Assembly: GCF_900240245.1 (NCBI RefSeq)
Contig: NZ_OESQ01000001.1
Location: 1,110,712 to 1,174,711, forward strand
Length of the DNA stretch: 64,000 bases
Direction of reading: 5' to 3'
DNA from: Lachnoclostridium edouardi
Lineage (GTDB): Bacteria > Bacillota > Clostridia > Lachnospirales > Lachnospiraceae
Made by a program: the position numbers and the translations under genes. Below, piece after piece: positions 1 to 8,384 of the stretch. The stretch's first letter is position 1. Each line of letters begins with the position of its first letter. The notes beneath the pieces are model-generated. The model was given only the letters and a program-made list of their open reading frames with translations. It searched no databases and was not told the origin of the DNA.

Positions 1-1129
1 GAGGGGGCACAAAACGAATGACATTGGCACCCGCGCTGATTAACACCAGCCTCTCCTCCAATAATGCCTTGGACACTACCGGCCCTGCCGCTGTATTTAA
101 TTCCAGGCCCTGAATCAACCCCTTGCCCCGGCACTCCTTCACCGCAGGATATTTTTCTGCCAGAGCCCCTAATTTTTCGTGGAGATATTCTCCCACTTCT
201 TTTACATGACTTGTAATATTTCTTTCTTTAAAAATATCCAGCACCTTAGAAGCTGCTGCTGTCACAAAAGGATTTCCTCCATAAGTAGTGCCGTGGTCTC
301 CCGGAACCATAGCCTTAGCCGCTTCCCCACATGCCAGGAAAGCTCCGATAGGCACTCCGTTTCCAAGGGCCTTGGCAACTGTCATTACATCTGGTTTTAC
401 GCCGTAGCCCTGCCAGGCAAACATTTCTCCTGTCCGTCCCATACCGCACTGAATTTCATCTAAAATTAAAAGCATGTTGTTTTCATCGCACAGCTTTCTT
501 ACGCCTTTTATAAATTCTTCTGTTGCCGGATAAATCCCGCCTTCTCCCTGTACAGTTTCCATTAATATGGCGCAGGTTTTATTATTTACTAAAGCTTTTA
601 CACTGTCCAGATTGTTAAATTCTGCAAACACAATTCCTGGCAGCAGAGGGCGAAACGGCTCCTGGTAATGGTCGTTTCCTGTTACAGATAAAGCTCCCAG
701 GCTGCGGCCGTGGAAAGAATTTTTCATGGCAATGATCTGATGATCGTGATTTCCGGTTTTATTGTAAGCATATCGGATTGCAATTTTTAAGGCTCCCTCA
801 ATCGCCTCTGTCCCGCTGTTTGTAAAAAATACCCGGTCCATTTCTGAAACACGGAGAAGCTTTTCTCCTGCCTCTATAGATGGCTGATTATAAAATAAAT
901 TAGAAACATGGAGAAGCTGATCCGCCTGGTCCTTTAAGGCCTGAGTATATTCCTTATCCCCGTATCCCAAGGCCATAACTGCAATTCCGGCCCCAAAATC
1001 CAGGTACTCCCTGTTCTCGTTATCGTACAAATATACTCCCTTTCCATGGTGAAACACTACAGGAAAACGGTTGTAGGTTTTATAAAATGTCTGTTCTGCC
1101 TTTTCTATTAACTGTTCCTTATTTTCCAT
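1..1129 (-). CDS. argD: Acetylornithine aminotransferase (C-terminus cut by window edge)
   Basis: PLP-dependent aminotransferase that converts N-acetylglutamate semialdehyde to N-acetylornithine in arginine synthesis, in the cytoplasm. Translating the minus strand from the ATG at 1129 gives an uninterrupted class III aminotransferase reading frame. It begins [13 protein letters not shown] and contains the family stretches [13 protein letters not shown] and [14 protein letters not shown], followed by the PLP lysine region [14 protein letters not shown]. The frame is still open at position 1, so the C-terminus lies outside the window. The start overlaps the end of argB by 11 bases, which implies translational coupling at the end of the arg operon. 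The arg-operon setting supports ArgD over other ornithine-type aminotransferases. Confidence 0.93.
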   Translation of the reverse strand, partial: MENKEQLIEKAEQTFYKTYNRFPVVFHHGKGVYLYDNENREYLDFGAGIAVMALGYGDKEYTQALKDQADQLLHVSNLFYNQPSIEAGEKLLRVSEMDRVFFTNSGTEAIEGALKIAIRYAYNKTGNHDHQIIAMKNSFHGRSLGALSVTGNDHYQEPFRPLLPGIVFAEFNNLDSVKALVNNKTCAILMETVQGEGGIYPATEEFIKGVRKLCDENNMLLILDEIQCGMGRTGEMFAWQGYGVKPDVMTVAKALGNGVPIGAFLACGEAAKAMVPGDHGTTYGGNPFVTAAASKVLDIFKERNITSHVKEVGEYLHEKLGALAEKYPAVKECRGKGLIQGLELNTAAGPVVSKALLEERLVLISAGANVIRFVPP

Positions 1130-2015
1130 GATAATATCTTTCCTCCCTGGAATTTATAATGGCTGTTCCAATACCTTTATTTGTAAAAATTTCCAAAAGC
1201 AGGCAGTGAGGAATCCTTCCGTCCAGAATATGAACTCTGGAAACTCCGCTCATAATGGCATCAATACAATTCTGCAGCTTTGGCAACATACCTCCGCCGA
1301 TGCCTCCCTCAGCTACAAATTCCTTTGCTTCCTCTACTGTCAGCTCAGAAATCAAAGAATCCTTATCTTCAAAATCCCTGTAAACTCCCTCTACATCAGT
1401 AAGAAAGGCCAGCTTTTCAGCTTTCATTGCCTCGGCAATGGCGCAGGCGGCATCGTCTGCGTTTACATTATAGCTGGTCAAGTGCTCGTCGCAGCCTACT
1501 GGACAGATAATAGGAAGAAAGTCTTTTTCTAACAAATCATAAATAATTTTAGGATCTACCTCCTTAATATCTCCAACAAATCCAATATCCTGCCCTTTAG
1601 AATATTTCCTCTCACACTTTAACAGCATTCCGTCTTTTCCGCTGATTCCCACAGCCTTTATGCCCAGCTCATTTACCATCTGCACCAGGCTTTTATTTAC
1701 TTTATTAAGGACCATCTCGGCAATTTCCATAGTAGCTTTGTCTGTTACTCTTAAACCATTTACAAACTTAGGCTCCATGCCTACCTTATTGATCCACTTG
1801 CTGATTTCCTTTCCGCCTCCGTGAACAATAATCGGCTTAAAGCCTGTCAGCTTTAAAAGCACTACGTCCTGGATCACTCTTTTTTTCAGTTCCTCGTCCA
1901 GCATAGCGCTTCCGCCGTATTTCACTACAATAATTTTCCTGTTGAATCTTTGTATGTAAGGCAAAGCTTCTATAAGCACCTCTGCTTTATGCATAATCAT
2001 TGGATCTAAATTCAT
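1119..2015 (-). CDS. argB: Acetylglutamate kinase
   Basis: Phosphorylates N-acetylglutamate with ATP, the second step of the cyclic arginine pathway. The amino-acid-kinase fold is recognisable from the glycine-rich VVKYGGSAM near the N-terminus, the HGGGKEI loop, and the C-terminal FLTDVEGV and [11 protein letters not shown] stretches. I chose the ATG at 2015 (protein starts [14 protein letters not shown], 298 residues) because AGGGAGG sits six bases upstream; an upstream in-frame ATG at 2048 has no comparable site. The gene lies between argJ and argD and overlaps argD. Family length is about 290-300 residues, so it looks complete. Confidence 0.96.
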   Translation of the reverse strand: MNLDPMIMHKAEVLIEALPYIQRFNRKIIVVKYGGSAMLDEELKKRVIQDVVLLKLTGFKPIIVHGGGKEISKWINKVGMEPKFVNGLRVTDKATMEIAEMVLNKVNKSLVQMVNELGIKAVGISGKDGMLLKCERKYSKGQDIGFVGDIKEVDPKIIYDLLEKDFLPIICPVGCDEHLTSYNVNADDAACAIAEAMKAEKLAFLTDVEGVYRDFEDKDSLISELTVEEAKEFVAEGGIGGGMLPKLQNCIDAIMSGVSRVHILDGRIPHCLLLEIFTNKGIGTAIINSREERYYHGK

Positions 2016-2054
2016 AATTATCCTCCCTTTTATAATATCCTTCTGCAATATGCA

Positions 2055-3278
2055 TTAGGACCTGTAGTCTGCGTTAATTTTTACATAATCAAATGTTAAA
2101 TCGCAGCCCCATGCAGTAGCCTTAGCTGTTCCCATTTGAATATCAGCAATAGCCGTTACCTCCGGCTGTGACAGAATTTTAGTGGCCTCCTCCTCGCTGT
2201 AAGGAAGAGCTACGCCGTTTTCTATAATCTGCAGTTTTCCTGCCTTGCTTTCAAAATACAAATTTACCTTTTCCGGATCAAACTGGGCACCTGAATATCC
2301 CATGGCGCACAAAATTCTTCCCCAGTTGGCGTCGTGGCCAAAAATCGCGGCCTTTGTTAAATTGGAGGTTATTACAGATTTTGCCAGCTGCACTGCCTGT
2401 TCCTTTGTTTTGGCTCCTACAATTTTCACCTCAAAAAGAGCTGTACAGCCTTCTCCGTCTCCCGCCATTTTTTTAGCCAGAGTTTCATTTACATAATTTA
2501 AAGCTTTTACAAAGGCCTGATAATCTTCATTCTTTTCAGTAATTAACGGATTCTCTGCAGCTCCGTTGGCAAGTAAAAGCACAGTATCGTTGGTAGAGGT
2601 GTCCCCGTCTACAGAAATCATGTTGTATGTATCTTTAATATCCTGGCTTAACGCCTCCTGAAGCAGTTCCTTAGATATGTTTAAATCTGTTGTGACAAAA
2701 CTTAACATGGTACACATATTAGGATGAATCATTCCAGAGCCCTTGCACATACCTCCTACAGTTACAGTTTTTCCTCCTGCCTGAAACTGAACTGCAGCCT
2801 CCTTTTTCTCAGTGTCTGTAGTCATAATGGCCTTAGCCGCCGCCAAACCGCTTTCCCTTGTGTGGGATAAATTGGGGGCCATAGCCTGAACTCCGGCCGC
2901 AATTTTATCCATAGGCAGCTGCATACCGATTACGCCTGTGGAGGCCACCAGCACGCTGTCCTCCGGAATATTTAAGGCCTCCCCCGCCGCCTTGCATGTA
3001 AGGCGGCAGTAATCCATGCCCTCCTGCCCTGTGCAGGCATTGGCGATGCCTGCGTTTATAACAACTGCATGGGCCATAGCGCCGCTTGTTACTTGATTTT
3101 TATCCCATTTTACCGGCGCTGCCTTTACTACGTTTGTTGTAAATGTGCCGGCAGTGACGCATGGGCTGCTGCTGTAAATTAAAGCCATATCCTGTCTGTC
3201 TTTATATTTAATTCCTGCTGCTGTGGAAGCTGCAAAAAAATACCTGGCAGCCGTTACTCCGCCTTCTATAATATTCAT
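2055..3278 (-). CDS. argJ: Bifunctional ornithine acetyltransferase / N-acetylglutamate synthase
   Basis: Transfers the acetyl group from N-acetylornithine to glutamate, recycling it; many ArgJ proteins also make acetylglutamate from acetyl-CoA. The protein from the ATG at 3278 has 407 residues. It contains the self-cleavage motif KGSGMIHPNMCTML, with Thr190 as the N-terminal nucleophile of the beta chain, so cleavage is expected between Cys189 and Thr190. Most homologues have Ala at residue 189. AAGGCGGG precedes the ATG; an upstream in-frame GTG at 3302 overlaps the GNAT stop codon and is less likely. Whether this one is mono- or bifunctional cannot be read from sequence alone. Confidence 0.95.
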   Translation of the reverse strand: MNIIEGGVTAARYFFAASTAAGIKYKDRQDMALIYSSSPCVTAGTFTTNVVKAAPVKWDKNQVTSGAMAHAVVINAGIANACTGQEGMDYCRLTCKAAGEALNIPEDSVLVASTGVIGMQLPMDKIAAGVQAMAPNLSHTRESGLAAAKAIMTTDTEKKEAAVQFQAGGKTVTVGGMCKGSGMIHPNMCTMLSFVTTDLNISKELLQEALSQDIKDTYNMISVDGDTSTNDTVLLLANGAAENPLITEKNEDYQAFVKALNYVNETLAKKMAGDGEGCTALFEVKIVGAKTKEQAVQLAKSVITSNLTKAAIFGHDANWGRILCAMGYSGAQFDPEKVNLYFESKAGKLQIIENGVALPYSEEEATKILSQPEVTAIADIQMGTAKATAWGCDLTFDYVKINADYRS

Positions 3279-3298
3279 ACTGTTTTCCCGCCTTTCTT

Positions 3299-3763
3299 TC
3301 ACACTACAAATTCTGTGCTGTTTTCTTCATTTAAAACAGCCTCATAATAATTCACGTCGTCTCTTTCCGTCCATCCTATTTCTTTCCAAAATACATTTCC
3401 CACCTCATTAGATTTAAAGGCGATTAATGTGATTTTGCTGATTCCCTCTTTTTTTAAGGCCTTCATGGCAAAATGCACCATTTTGGAGCCCACTCCGTGC
3501 TTCCTGTAATCCGGATGAACGCACACGTGATAAAAACTTCCCTGGCGCCCGTCGTGGCCGCACAGCACATCTCCTATAATTCTGCCGTTTTGGACCGCCA
3601 CCACGCTGGTCATTGGATTTCGTTTTAAGAAACGCTCAATTCCCTCTCTGGAATCATCTACAGACCGGATGCCAAAGCCTTTAATTTCCTTCCACAGCCG
3701 CAATATGCCGCCGTAATCCTGTATTGTCATTTCTCTGATTAAAATATCCATTGTACCTGCCAT
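3299..3763 (-). CDS. GNAT-family N-acetyltransferase inside the arginine operon
   Basis: A 154-residue single-domain GNAT acetyltransferase. The acetyl-CoA pyrophosphate loop is visible as RKHGVGSKM (about residues 87-95), preceded by the beta-4 strand YHVCVHPDY, and the C-terminal FWKEIGW is typical of the fold. The start ATG at 3763 has GGAGG nine bases upstream. It lies between argC and argJ with a 20-base gap to argC, so it is very probably co-transcribed with the arginine genes. Position and size are compatible with a small amino-acid acetyltransferase, possibly a short-type N-acetylglutamate synthase. GNAT substrates cannot be predicted from this, and ArgJ could already supply acetylglutamate. 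Confidence 0.85.
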   Translation of the reverse strand: MAGTMDILIREMTIQDYGGILRLWKEIKGFGIRSVDDSREGIERFLKRNPMTSVVAVQNGRIIGDVLCGHDGRQGSFYHVCVHPDYRKHGVGSKMVHFAMKALKKEGISKITLIAFKSNEVGNVFWKEIGWTERDDVNYYEAVLNEENSTEFVV

Positions 3764-3783
3764 GGCGTCTGCCTCCGTTTTAA

Positions 3784-4824
3784 TTATGGAAACATAGGAA
3801 TCTGTTTCAGTCCTGTGTTTTCCGGCAGGCCAAACATCAGATTCATATTCTGAATTGCCTGGCCGGCCGCTCCCTTTACTACATTATCAATAGCTCCCAT
3901 CATAATAATTCTGTTGGTGCGGGGATCAATTTTAAAATTCACATCTGCAAAATTGCTGCCCTCCACAAATCTGGTCTGAGGAACCATATCTTTATCCAGC
4001 ACCCTTACAAAATATTCTTTGCTGTAATATTTGTCATAAACTGCTTTCACTTCCTCGTAGGAAACTGTTTTTGTCAAAGAAGCATAAGCAGTAACTAAAA
4101 TACCTCTGTTCATAGGCACAAGGTGAGGAGTAAAACTGATTGCAGCCGCTTTTCCCGCTGCTTTTGACAGCTGCTCTTCAATTTCAGGGGTATGTCTGTG
4201 GCTGCCTACTGCATAGGCCTTCATATTTTCATTTACCTCGCAGTACAAATTGTCCACCTTTGCCCCTCTTCCTGCTCCTGAGGTTCCTGACTTTGCGTCA
4301 ATAATAATTGTATTCATATCTATCAGCCCTTCCTTTGCCAAAGGGTATATAGATAGGAAGGAACATGTAGGATAGCAGCCTGGATTGGCAATTAATCTGG
4401 CCTTTTTTACTGCCTCCCTGTTAATTTCCGGCAGCCCGTAAACAGCTTCCTCAATAAACTGAGGGCTGGCATGTTTGATTTTGTACCACTGCTCATAAAC
4501 ACCTACGTCCTTTATGCGGAAATCAGCGCTTAAATCAATAATTTTTACCTTAGATAAAATGTTTTCATTTACAAGGGAAGCGCACAATCCCTGAGGCGTA
4601 GCCATAAAAATAACGTCCGCCTGCTCTGCCAATTCTTCTATATTATCCTCCTTACATTCAGCCTCTACAAACTGAAACATATTTTGATAAATAGAAGCGT
4701 ATTTCTGTCCCACATAGCTTTTGGAACCATACCATATAATTTCTGTGTCCTCTCTCTGAAGAAGCAGCCTTGCCAGCTCTCCTCCTGCATATCCTGTAGA
4801 ACCGATAATTCCTACTTTCATCAT
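3784..4824 (-). CDS. argC: N-acetyl-gamma-glutamyl-phosphate reductase
   Basis: Reduces N-acetylglutamyl phosphate to the semialdehyde with NADPH. The 346-residue protein has the N-terminal dinucleotide-binding motif GIIGSTGYAGGEL and the catalytic-cysteine signature NPGCYPT (Cys150). Near the C-terminus the stretch VVKGAAGQAIQNMNLMFG is typical of the family. Two adjacent ATGs (4824 and 4821) are possible; GAGAGG lies six bases upstream of the first. It is the first gene of the minus-strand arginine operon and is preceded by a promoter whose -10 overlaps an ARG-box-like palindrome. Length is normal. Confidence 0.96.
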   Translation of the reverse strand: MMKVGIIGSTGYAGGELARLLLQREDTEIIWYGSKSYVGQKYASIYQNMFQFVEAECKEDNIEELAEQADVIFMATPQGLCASLVNENILSKVKIIDLSADFRIKDVGVYEQWYKIKHASPQFIEEAVYGLPEINREAVKKARLIANPGCYPTCSFLSIYPLAKEGLIDMNTIIIDAKSGTSGAGRGAKVDNLYCEVNENMKAYAVGSHRHTPEIEEQLSKAAGKAAAISFTPHLVPMNRGILVTAYASLTKTVSYEEVKAVYDKYYSKEYFVRVLDKDMVPQTRFVEGSNFADVNFKIDPRTNRIIMMGAIDNVVKGAAGQAIQNMNLMFGLPENTGLKQIPMFP

Positions 4825-4866
4825 ATATATCCTCTCTTACATTTATTGTATATTCCTAGTGTCAAT

Positions 4867-4883
4867 GGGTATAATTATACACT
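4867..4883 (-). promoter_or_regulatory. Candidate ArgR operator (ARG box) over the argC -10
   Basis: Read on the minus strand this is AGTGTATAATTATACCC, centred on the perfect 12-bp palindrome GTATAATTATAC (4869-4880). The core TGTATAATTATAC is close to the ARG-box pattern TGAATAATTATTCA bound by ArgR/AhrC. A closely similar sequence overlaps the -10 of divergent argG. Assignment to ArgR is inference; the regulator gene is not in the window. Confidence 0.5.
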
Positions 4884-4902
4884 TACAGTGCATAGTATGC
4901 AA
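4874..4902 (-). promoter_or_regulatory. Sigma-A promoter of the argC operon
   Basis: On the minus strand TTGCAT (4902-4897) is followed after exactly 17 bases by TATAAT (4879-4874). Transcription would begin near 4867, about 43 bases before argC. The -10 lies inside the palindromic operator candidate, so binding there would block RNA polymerase. Confidence 0.7.
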
Positions 4903-4929
4903 CTTATTTTTAAAAAATTTATTTTCCTA

Positions 4930-4958
4930 TTGATTTTTTCTGCATAATAGTGTATATT
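4930..4958 (+). promoter_or_regulatory. Sigma-A promoter of argG
   Basis: TTGATT (4930-4935), a 17-base spacer and TATATT (4953-4958) point toward argG. Transcription would start near 4965, leaving a leader of about 100 bases. The -10 is covered by the second ARG-box-like site. Confidence 0.6.
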
Positions 4959-4966
4959 TATGAAAG
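4949..4966 (+). promoter_or_regulatory. Candidate ArgR operator over the argG -10
   Basis: AGTGTATATTTATGAAAG on the plus strand matches the argC operator candidate at nearly every position of its first twelve bases (AGTGTATAATTA versus AGTGTATATTTA). It occupies the same place relative to its own promoter. This mirrored placement is the main reason to believe both sites. Confidence 0.45.
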
Positions 4967-4976
4967 TTTGAACAAG

Positions 4977-5004
4977 GCAGTCAGAAATTCGCTGTCTGAA
5001 CTGC
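4977..5004 (+). other. Stem-loop in the argG leader
   Basis: GCAGTCAGA pairs with TCTG-A-ACTGC, giving nine base pairs, one bulged A and a nine-base loop, inside the predicted argG leader. No U-run follows, so it is not an intrinsic terminator. It may stabilise the mRNA or affect translation; no function is assigned. Confidence 0.4.
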
Positions 5005-5066
5005 TTACATACAGTGCTAACAGTGCTACATTTATAAATATTTTAAATTTTGAGAGGAGATTTATT

Positions 5067-6293
5067 ATGAAAGAGAAAGTTATTTTAGCTTATTCCGGCG
5101 GACTTGACACTACTGCTATTATTCCATGGTTAAAAGAGCATTTTGATTATGACGTTGTATGCTGCTGTATTGACTGCGGCCAGGGAAATGAACTGGACGG
5201 CTTAGAGGAAAGAGCAAAACTGTCAGGCGCTTCTAAATTATATATTGAAGATTTAGTAGACGACTTCTGCGACAATTATATTGTTCCTTGTGTTCAGGCA
5301 AACGCTGTATATGAAAATAAATATCTTCTGGGAACATCTATGGCCCGCCCTGCTATTGCAAAACGCCTTGTAGAAATCGCCAGAAAAGAAGGCGCTACTG
5401 CTATCTGCCACGGCGCTACCGGAAAGGGCAACGACCAGATCCGTTTTGAGTTAGGCATCAAGGCATTAGCCCCTGATTTAAAGATTATCGCTCCATGGCG
5501 TATGACAGATGTTTGGACAATGCAGTCTCGTGAAGAAGAAATCCAGTACTGTAAAGACCACGGCATTGATCTTCCATTTTCCGCTGACAGCAGCTACAGC
5601 CGCGACAGAAACTTATGGCACATCAGCCATGAAGGCTTAGAGTTAGAAGATCCGGCAAACGAGCCTAATTATGATCACCTTCTGGTTTTAGGCGTTACTC
5701 CTGAAAAAGCTCCTGAGGAAGGCGAGTACGTGACTATGACATTTGAAAAAGGTGTTCCAAAAAGCGTAAACGGCCAGGAAATGAAGGTTTCTGATATTAT
5801 CCGCAAGTTAAATGAATTAGGCGGCAAACACGGCATTGGTATTGTAGATATTGTGGAGAACCGGGTAGTAGGCATGAAGTCCAGAGGCGTATATGAGACT
5901 CCAGGTGGAACCATTCTTATGGAAGCTCACCAGCAGTTAGAAGAATTAGTTTTAGACCGGGCTACAATGGAAGTGAAAAAAGATATGGGCAATAAAATGT
6001 CTCAGATCGTTTACGAGGGAAAATGGTTTACTCCTCTCCGGGAAGCTGTTCAGGCATTTGTAGAGTCTACACAGGAATATGTCACAGGCGAAGTTAAATT
6101 TAAGCTTTACAAGGGCAATATTATCAAAGCCGGAACAACCTCCCCATATTCTCTGTACAGCGAGTCCTTAGCTTCCTTTACTACAGGAGATTTATACGAC
6201 CACCACGATGCAGACGGCTTTATTACATTATTCGGACTTCCATTAAAGGTTCGGGCAATGAAAATGGCTGAAGTAGAAAAAGCAGGAAAGTAA
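5067..6293 (+). CDS. argG: Argininosuccinate synthase
   Basis: Joins citrulline and aspartate using ATP to make argininosuccinate. The protein of 408 residues starts MKEKVILAYSGGLDTTA, where AYSGGLDTT is the N-type ATP-pyrophosphatase loop. Further family stretches are GATGKGNDQIRFE, APWR and SADSSYSRDRNLW. I chose the ATG at 5067 because GAGAGGAG lies just upstream and because the P-loop must sit at the N-terminus. The frame stays open back to 4950, but those codons fall in the promoter and leader. It is divergent from argC, while argH lies about 4.6 kb downstream in another operon. Confidence 0.97.
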   Translation: MKEKVILAYSGGLDTTAIIPWLKEHFDYDVVCCCIDCGQGNELDGLEERAKLSGASKLYIEDLVDDFCDNYIVPCVQANAVYENKYLLGTSMARPAIAKRLVEIARKEGATAICHGATGKGNDQIRFELGIKALAPDLKIIAPWRMTDVWTMQSREEEIQYCKDHGIDLPFSADSSYSRDRNLWHISHEGLELEDPANEPNYDHLLVLGVTPEKAPEEGEYVTMTFEKGVPKSVNGQEMKVSDIIRKLNELGGKHGIGIVDIVENRVVGMKSRGVYETPGGTILMEAHQQLEELVLDRATMEVKKDMGNKMSQIVYEGKWFTPLREAVQAFVESTQEYVTGEVKFKLYKGNIIKAGTTSPYSLYSESLASFTTGDLYDHHDADGFITLFGLPLKVRAMKMAEVEKAGK

Positions 6294-6316
6294 TAAAACT
6301 ATTGAAATACATAAAA

Positions 6317-6378
6317 AGAGCCTTTCTGATTATTATGTGCATTTTTTGTAAGCGCAAATATCAGAAGGCTCTTTTTTT
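6317..6378. terminator. Bidirectional terminator between argG and the sensor kinase gene
   Basis: AGAGCCTTTCTGAT (6317-6330) pairs with ATCAGAAGGCTCT (6360-6372), with one bulged T, followed by a run of seven Ts. An A-run on the left flank gives a shorter U-run on the opposite strand, so it can serve both convergent genes. Confidence 0.88.
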
Positions 6379-7657
6379 AAAACCAGGTTACTGTTACAAC
6401 AAATTTTTCTTTGTCAAATTCATATTCTAATTTCCCGCCATACCGCTCTGCCGCTCTCCTGGCGCTTTCCATGCCGATTCCGTGAAGATGTCCCTCTTCC
6501 TTTTTGCTGGCCAGAAATTCTCCTCTTTTTTCCGGCTGCTCCCCTATAGAATTTTCCACAGAAGCCTGAAGCATCTCATTGGCCCGTCTGATTTTTATTT
6601 TAATCCAGCCGGCTCCCGGCTCCATTTTTTCACATGCCTCTATGGCGTTGTCCCCTAAATTTCCAAATACGGCGCAGATGGCTTCCTGGCTCATAAAATT
6701 CTCCGGCACAGGATCTGCCTGAATCTGGCAAAAGCAGCCCATAGACTCTGCTCTTGTTCTAATATAATTTAAAATAATATCTAAAGTATCATTTCCCGTC
6801 CAGATTAAGGGCTCCATTTTTAAAAACGGCTCTCTAAGACTTCCTAAATATTCTAAAGCTTTTTCTCCTTCTCCCCGGCTGATCAGCTGGGTCAAAACCA
6901 TTAAATGATTTTTCATATCATGGGCCATTTTCTCTTTTTCTTTATTTTGGTCAATTAAGGTTTTATATTCTCTTTGAATCAGCTCCTCCTTCATCTGCAG
7001 TTCTCTCCGCCTTTCTGTTTCTTTTCTGTACCTGGCGTAAAGAGACATAAAAAAGCAAAATAATATTACCAGCACCAGACAAAGCGTCCAGCCAAACAGG
7101 CTGTACATGTTGGTCTCCTCAATTGTCAGCCAGGACAAAAATCCCACTCCCAGGGAGCCGAAAAATGTAACAGTAAACAGGCTTTTGGAGCTGTATGCCA
7201 TTCCTGTTTTCACCAGCTGTTTTATTCCCAGATAAAAGCCCGCCAGCAGAACCTTATTCATTACTAAATATCCCAGCCTCCATAAGGACAGCTGGTTTAA
7301 AATAATATAAGCAATTTTCCCGTTTTTTCCGGCCACCCCCACTAAGGATATGGAAAAGAAATCAATGATGTAAATACACATAACAAAGAAACTGACTAAG
7401 GAAACTGCGAAAAATATATCTGTCTGAAACAGAATTACGGAAGTAGCGCAAATATAAAATACAAAGAATAAAGCTTGTATTTCCGGCATCACATCCCAAT
7501 ATCCCATAATCTGATGAACAGCTGTAAGAAGGGCTGAATGAAACGCCAGGGTTCTGTTTTTCTCAGGTTCCCTGGAAAATAAATTAATAAAACAATAGCA
7601 CAAAAAGCTTTCTAAAAAAACAGCTCCCGCCTCGCTGATGTAAAAAATTCCGTTCAT
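6377..7657 (-). CDS. Membrane sensor histidine kinase, GHKL/AgrC-like
   Basis: A 426-residue sensor kinase. Residues 1 to about 205 form roughly six hydrophobic membrane segments. A charged linker follows, then the dimerisation helix KMAHDMKNHL with the likely phosphoacceptor His246. The GHKL ATPase has its N box around GNLGDNAIEACEK (about 333-345) and a G box HGIGMESARRA. This layout is that of AgrC/NatK-type kinases paired with LytTR regulators. Its ATG overlaps the stop of the upstream regulator gene as ATGA, so the pair is translationally coupled. No AgrB processing protease or AgrD peptide gene is nearby, so the stimulus is unknown. Confidence 0.88.
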   Translation of the reverse strand: MNGIFYISEAGAVFLESFLCYCFINLFSREPEKNRTLAFHSALLTAVHQIMGYWDVMPEIQALFFVFYICATSVILFQTDIFFAVSLVSFFVMCIYIIDFFSISLVGVAGKNGKIAYIILNQLSLWRLGYLVMNKVLLAGFYLGIKQLVKTGMAYSSKSLFTVTFFGSLGVGFLSWLTIEETNMYSLFGWTLCLVLVILFCFFMSLYARYRKETERRRELQMKEELIQREYKTLIDQNKEKEKMAHDMKNHLMVLTQLISRGEGEKALEYLGSLREPFLKMEPLIWTGNDTLDIILNYIRTRAESMGCFCQIQADPVPENFMSQEAICAVFGNLGDNAIEACEKMEPGAGWIKIKIRRANEMLQASVENSIGEQPEKRGEFLASKKEEGHLHGIGMESARRAAERYGGKLEYEFDKEKFVVTVTWF

Positions 7658-8370
7658 AGGCTATTCCTCCAGAATCTGCTGATTTTTTCCTTTACCTCCC
7701 GCATTCTGGTGCCTCCCACAGGCAGTTTTTCTCCATTTCTCAGAACTAACTGGCTGCCGTCCATTTTCATTACATGATACAGATTTACAATATATCCTCT
7801 TTCAATCATAAGAAAATCATCGCCTTTCAGTTCCTTTTCCACCTGGCCTAAAGGTTTTCTCACCTTTATTTCTTCCTCTTTCAAAATAAACACAGAGTTT
7901 TTCTGCTCCTTGCAGATATATAAAATATCTCTGTAAGGAATTCTCTGCACCTTTCTGGCTGTTTCAATTACATAGCTTACGTCCTGCTGCAGCTTTAAAA
8001 GGCGGAATCCGTCCTCCAGGGCCGCGGGAAGGCAGATATCCGCCTCCTCCTTAGGAATATACCGGAAAATAGACAGCTCAAAGGATTTGACTGCATATCT
8101 GGTGTGAGCTGTAATAAAAATAATAATTGCCTCAGGCTGCAGTTTTCTGATCCTCCCTGCCAACTCCATGCCGTTTATATCCGGCATTTCTATATCCAGA
8201 AGGAACATGTCAAACTGCTTTCCCTCTTCTATGTCGTAAAACAGAGTAGAGCTGTGAGTATATAATGTTATTTCAGAAGCCTGGAAAAGCTTTCTGCAGG
8301 TTTCCTCTGTAAGAGCTTTAATTTTCTCCAATACCTCCGGCTGATCATCACAGATTCCTATGCGGTACAT
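7654..8370 (-). CDS. LytTR-family response regulator
   Basis: 238 residues: an N-terminal receiver domain with acidic residues ICDDQ and phosphoacceptor Asp59 in FLLDIEMPDINGMEL, followed by a C-terminal LytTR DNA-binding domain (about 135-235) containing KPLGQVEKEL and MIERGYIVNL. These proteins bind direct repeats upstream of targets such as peptide, bacteriocin or envelope genes. It sits between the LCP gene (14-base gap) and its cognate kinase (4-base overlap) on the minus strand. An AgrA-like or NatR-like role is possible; the targets cannot be inferred here. Confidence 0.9.
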   Translation of the reverse strand: MYRIGICDDQPEVLEKIKALTEETCRKLFQASEITLYTHSSTLFYDIEEGKQFDMFLLDIEMPDINGMELAGRIRKLQPEAIIIFITAHTRYAVKSFELSIFRYIPKEEADICLPAALEDGFRLLKLQQDVSYVIETARKVQRIPYRDILYICKEQKNSVFILKEEEIKVRKPLGQVEKELKGDDFLMIERGYIVNLYHVMKMDGSQLVLRNGEKLPVGGTRMREVKEKISRFWRNSL

Positions 8371-8384
8371 AGCTCCCCTCCATC

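Noticed and set aside
4950..5066. N-terminal extension of argG by 39 codons
   Set aside because: It would place the -10 and operator inside the coding region and moves the P-loop away from the N-terminus; the 5067 ATG has a good ribosome binding site.
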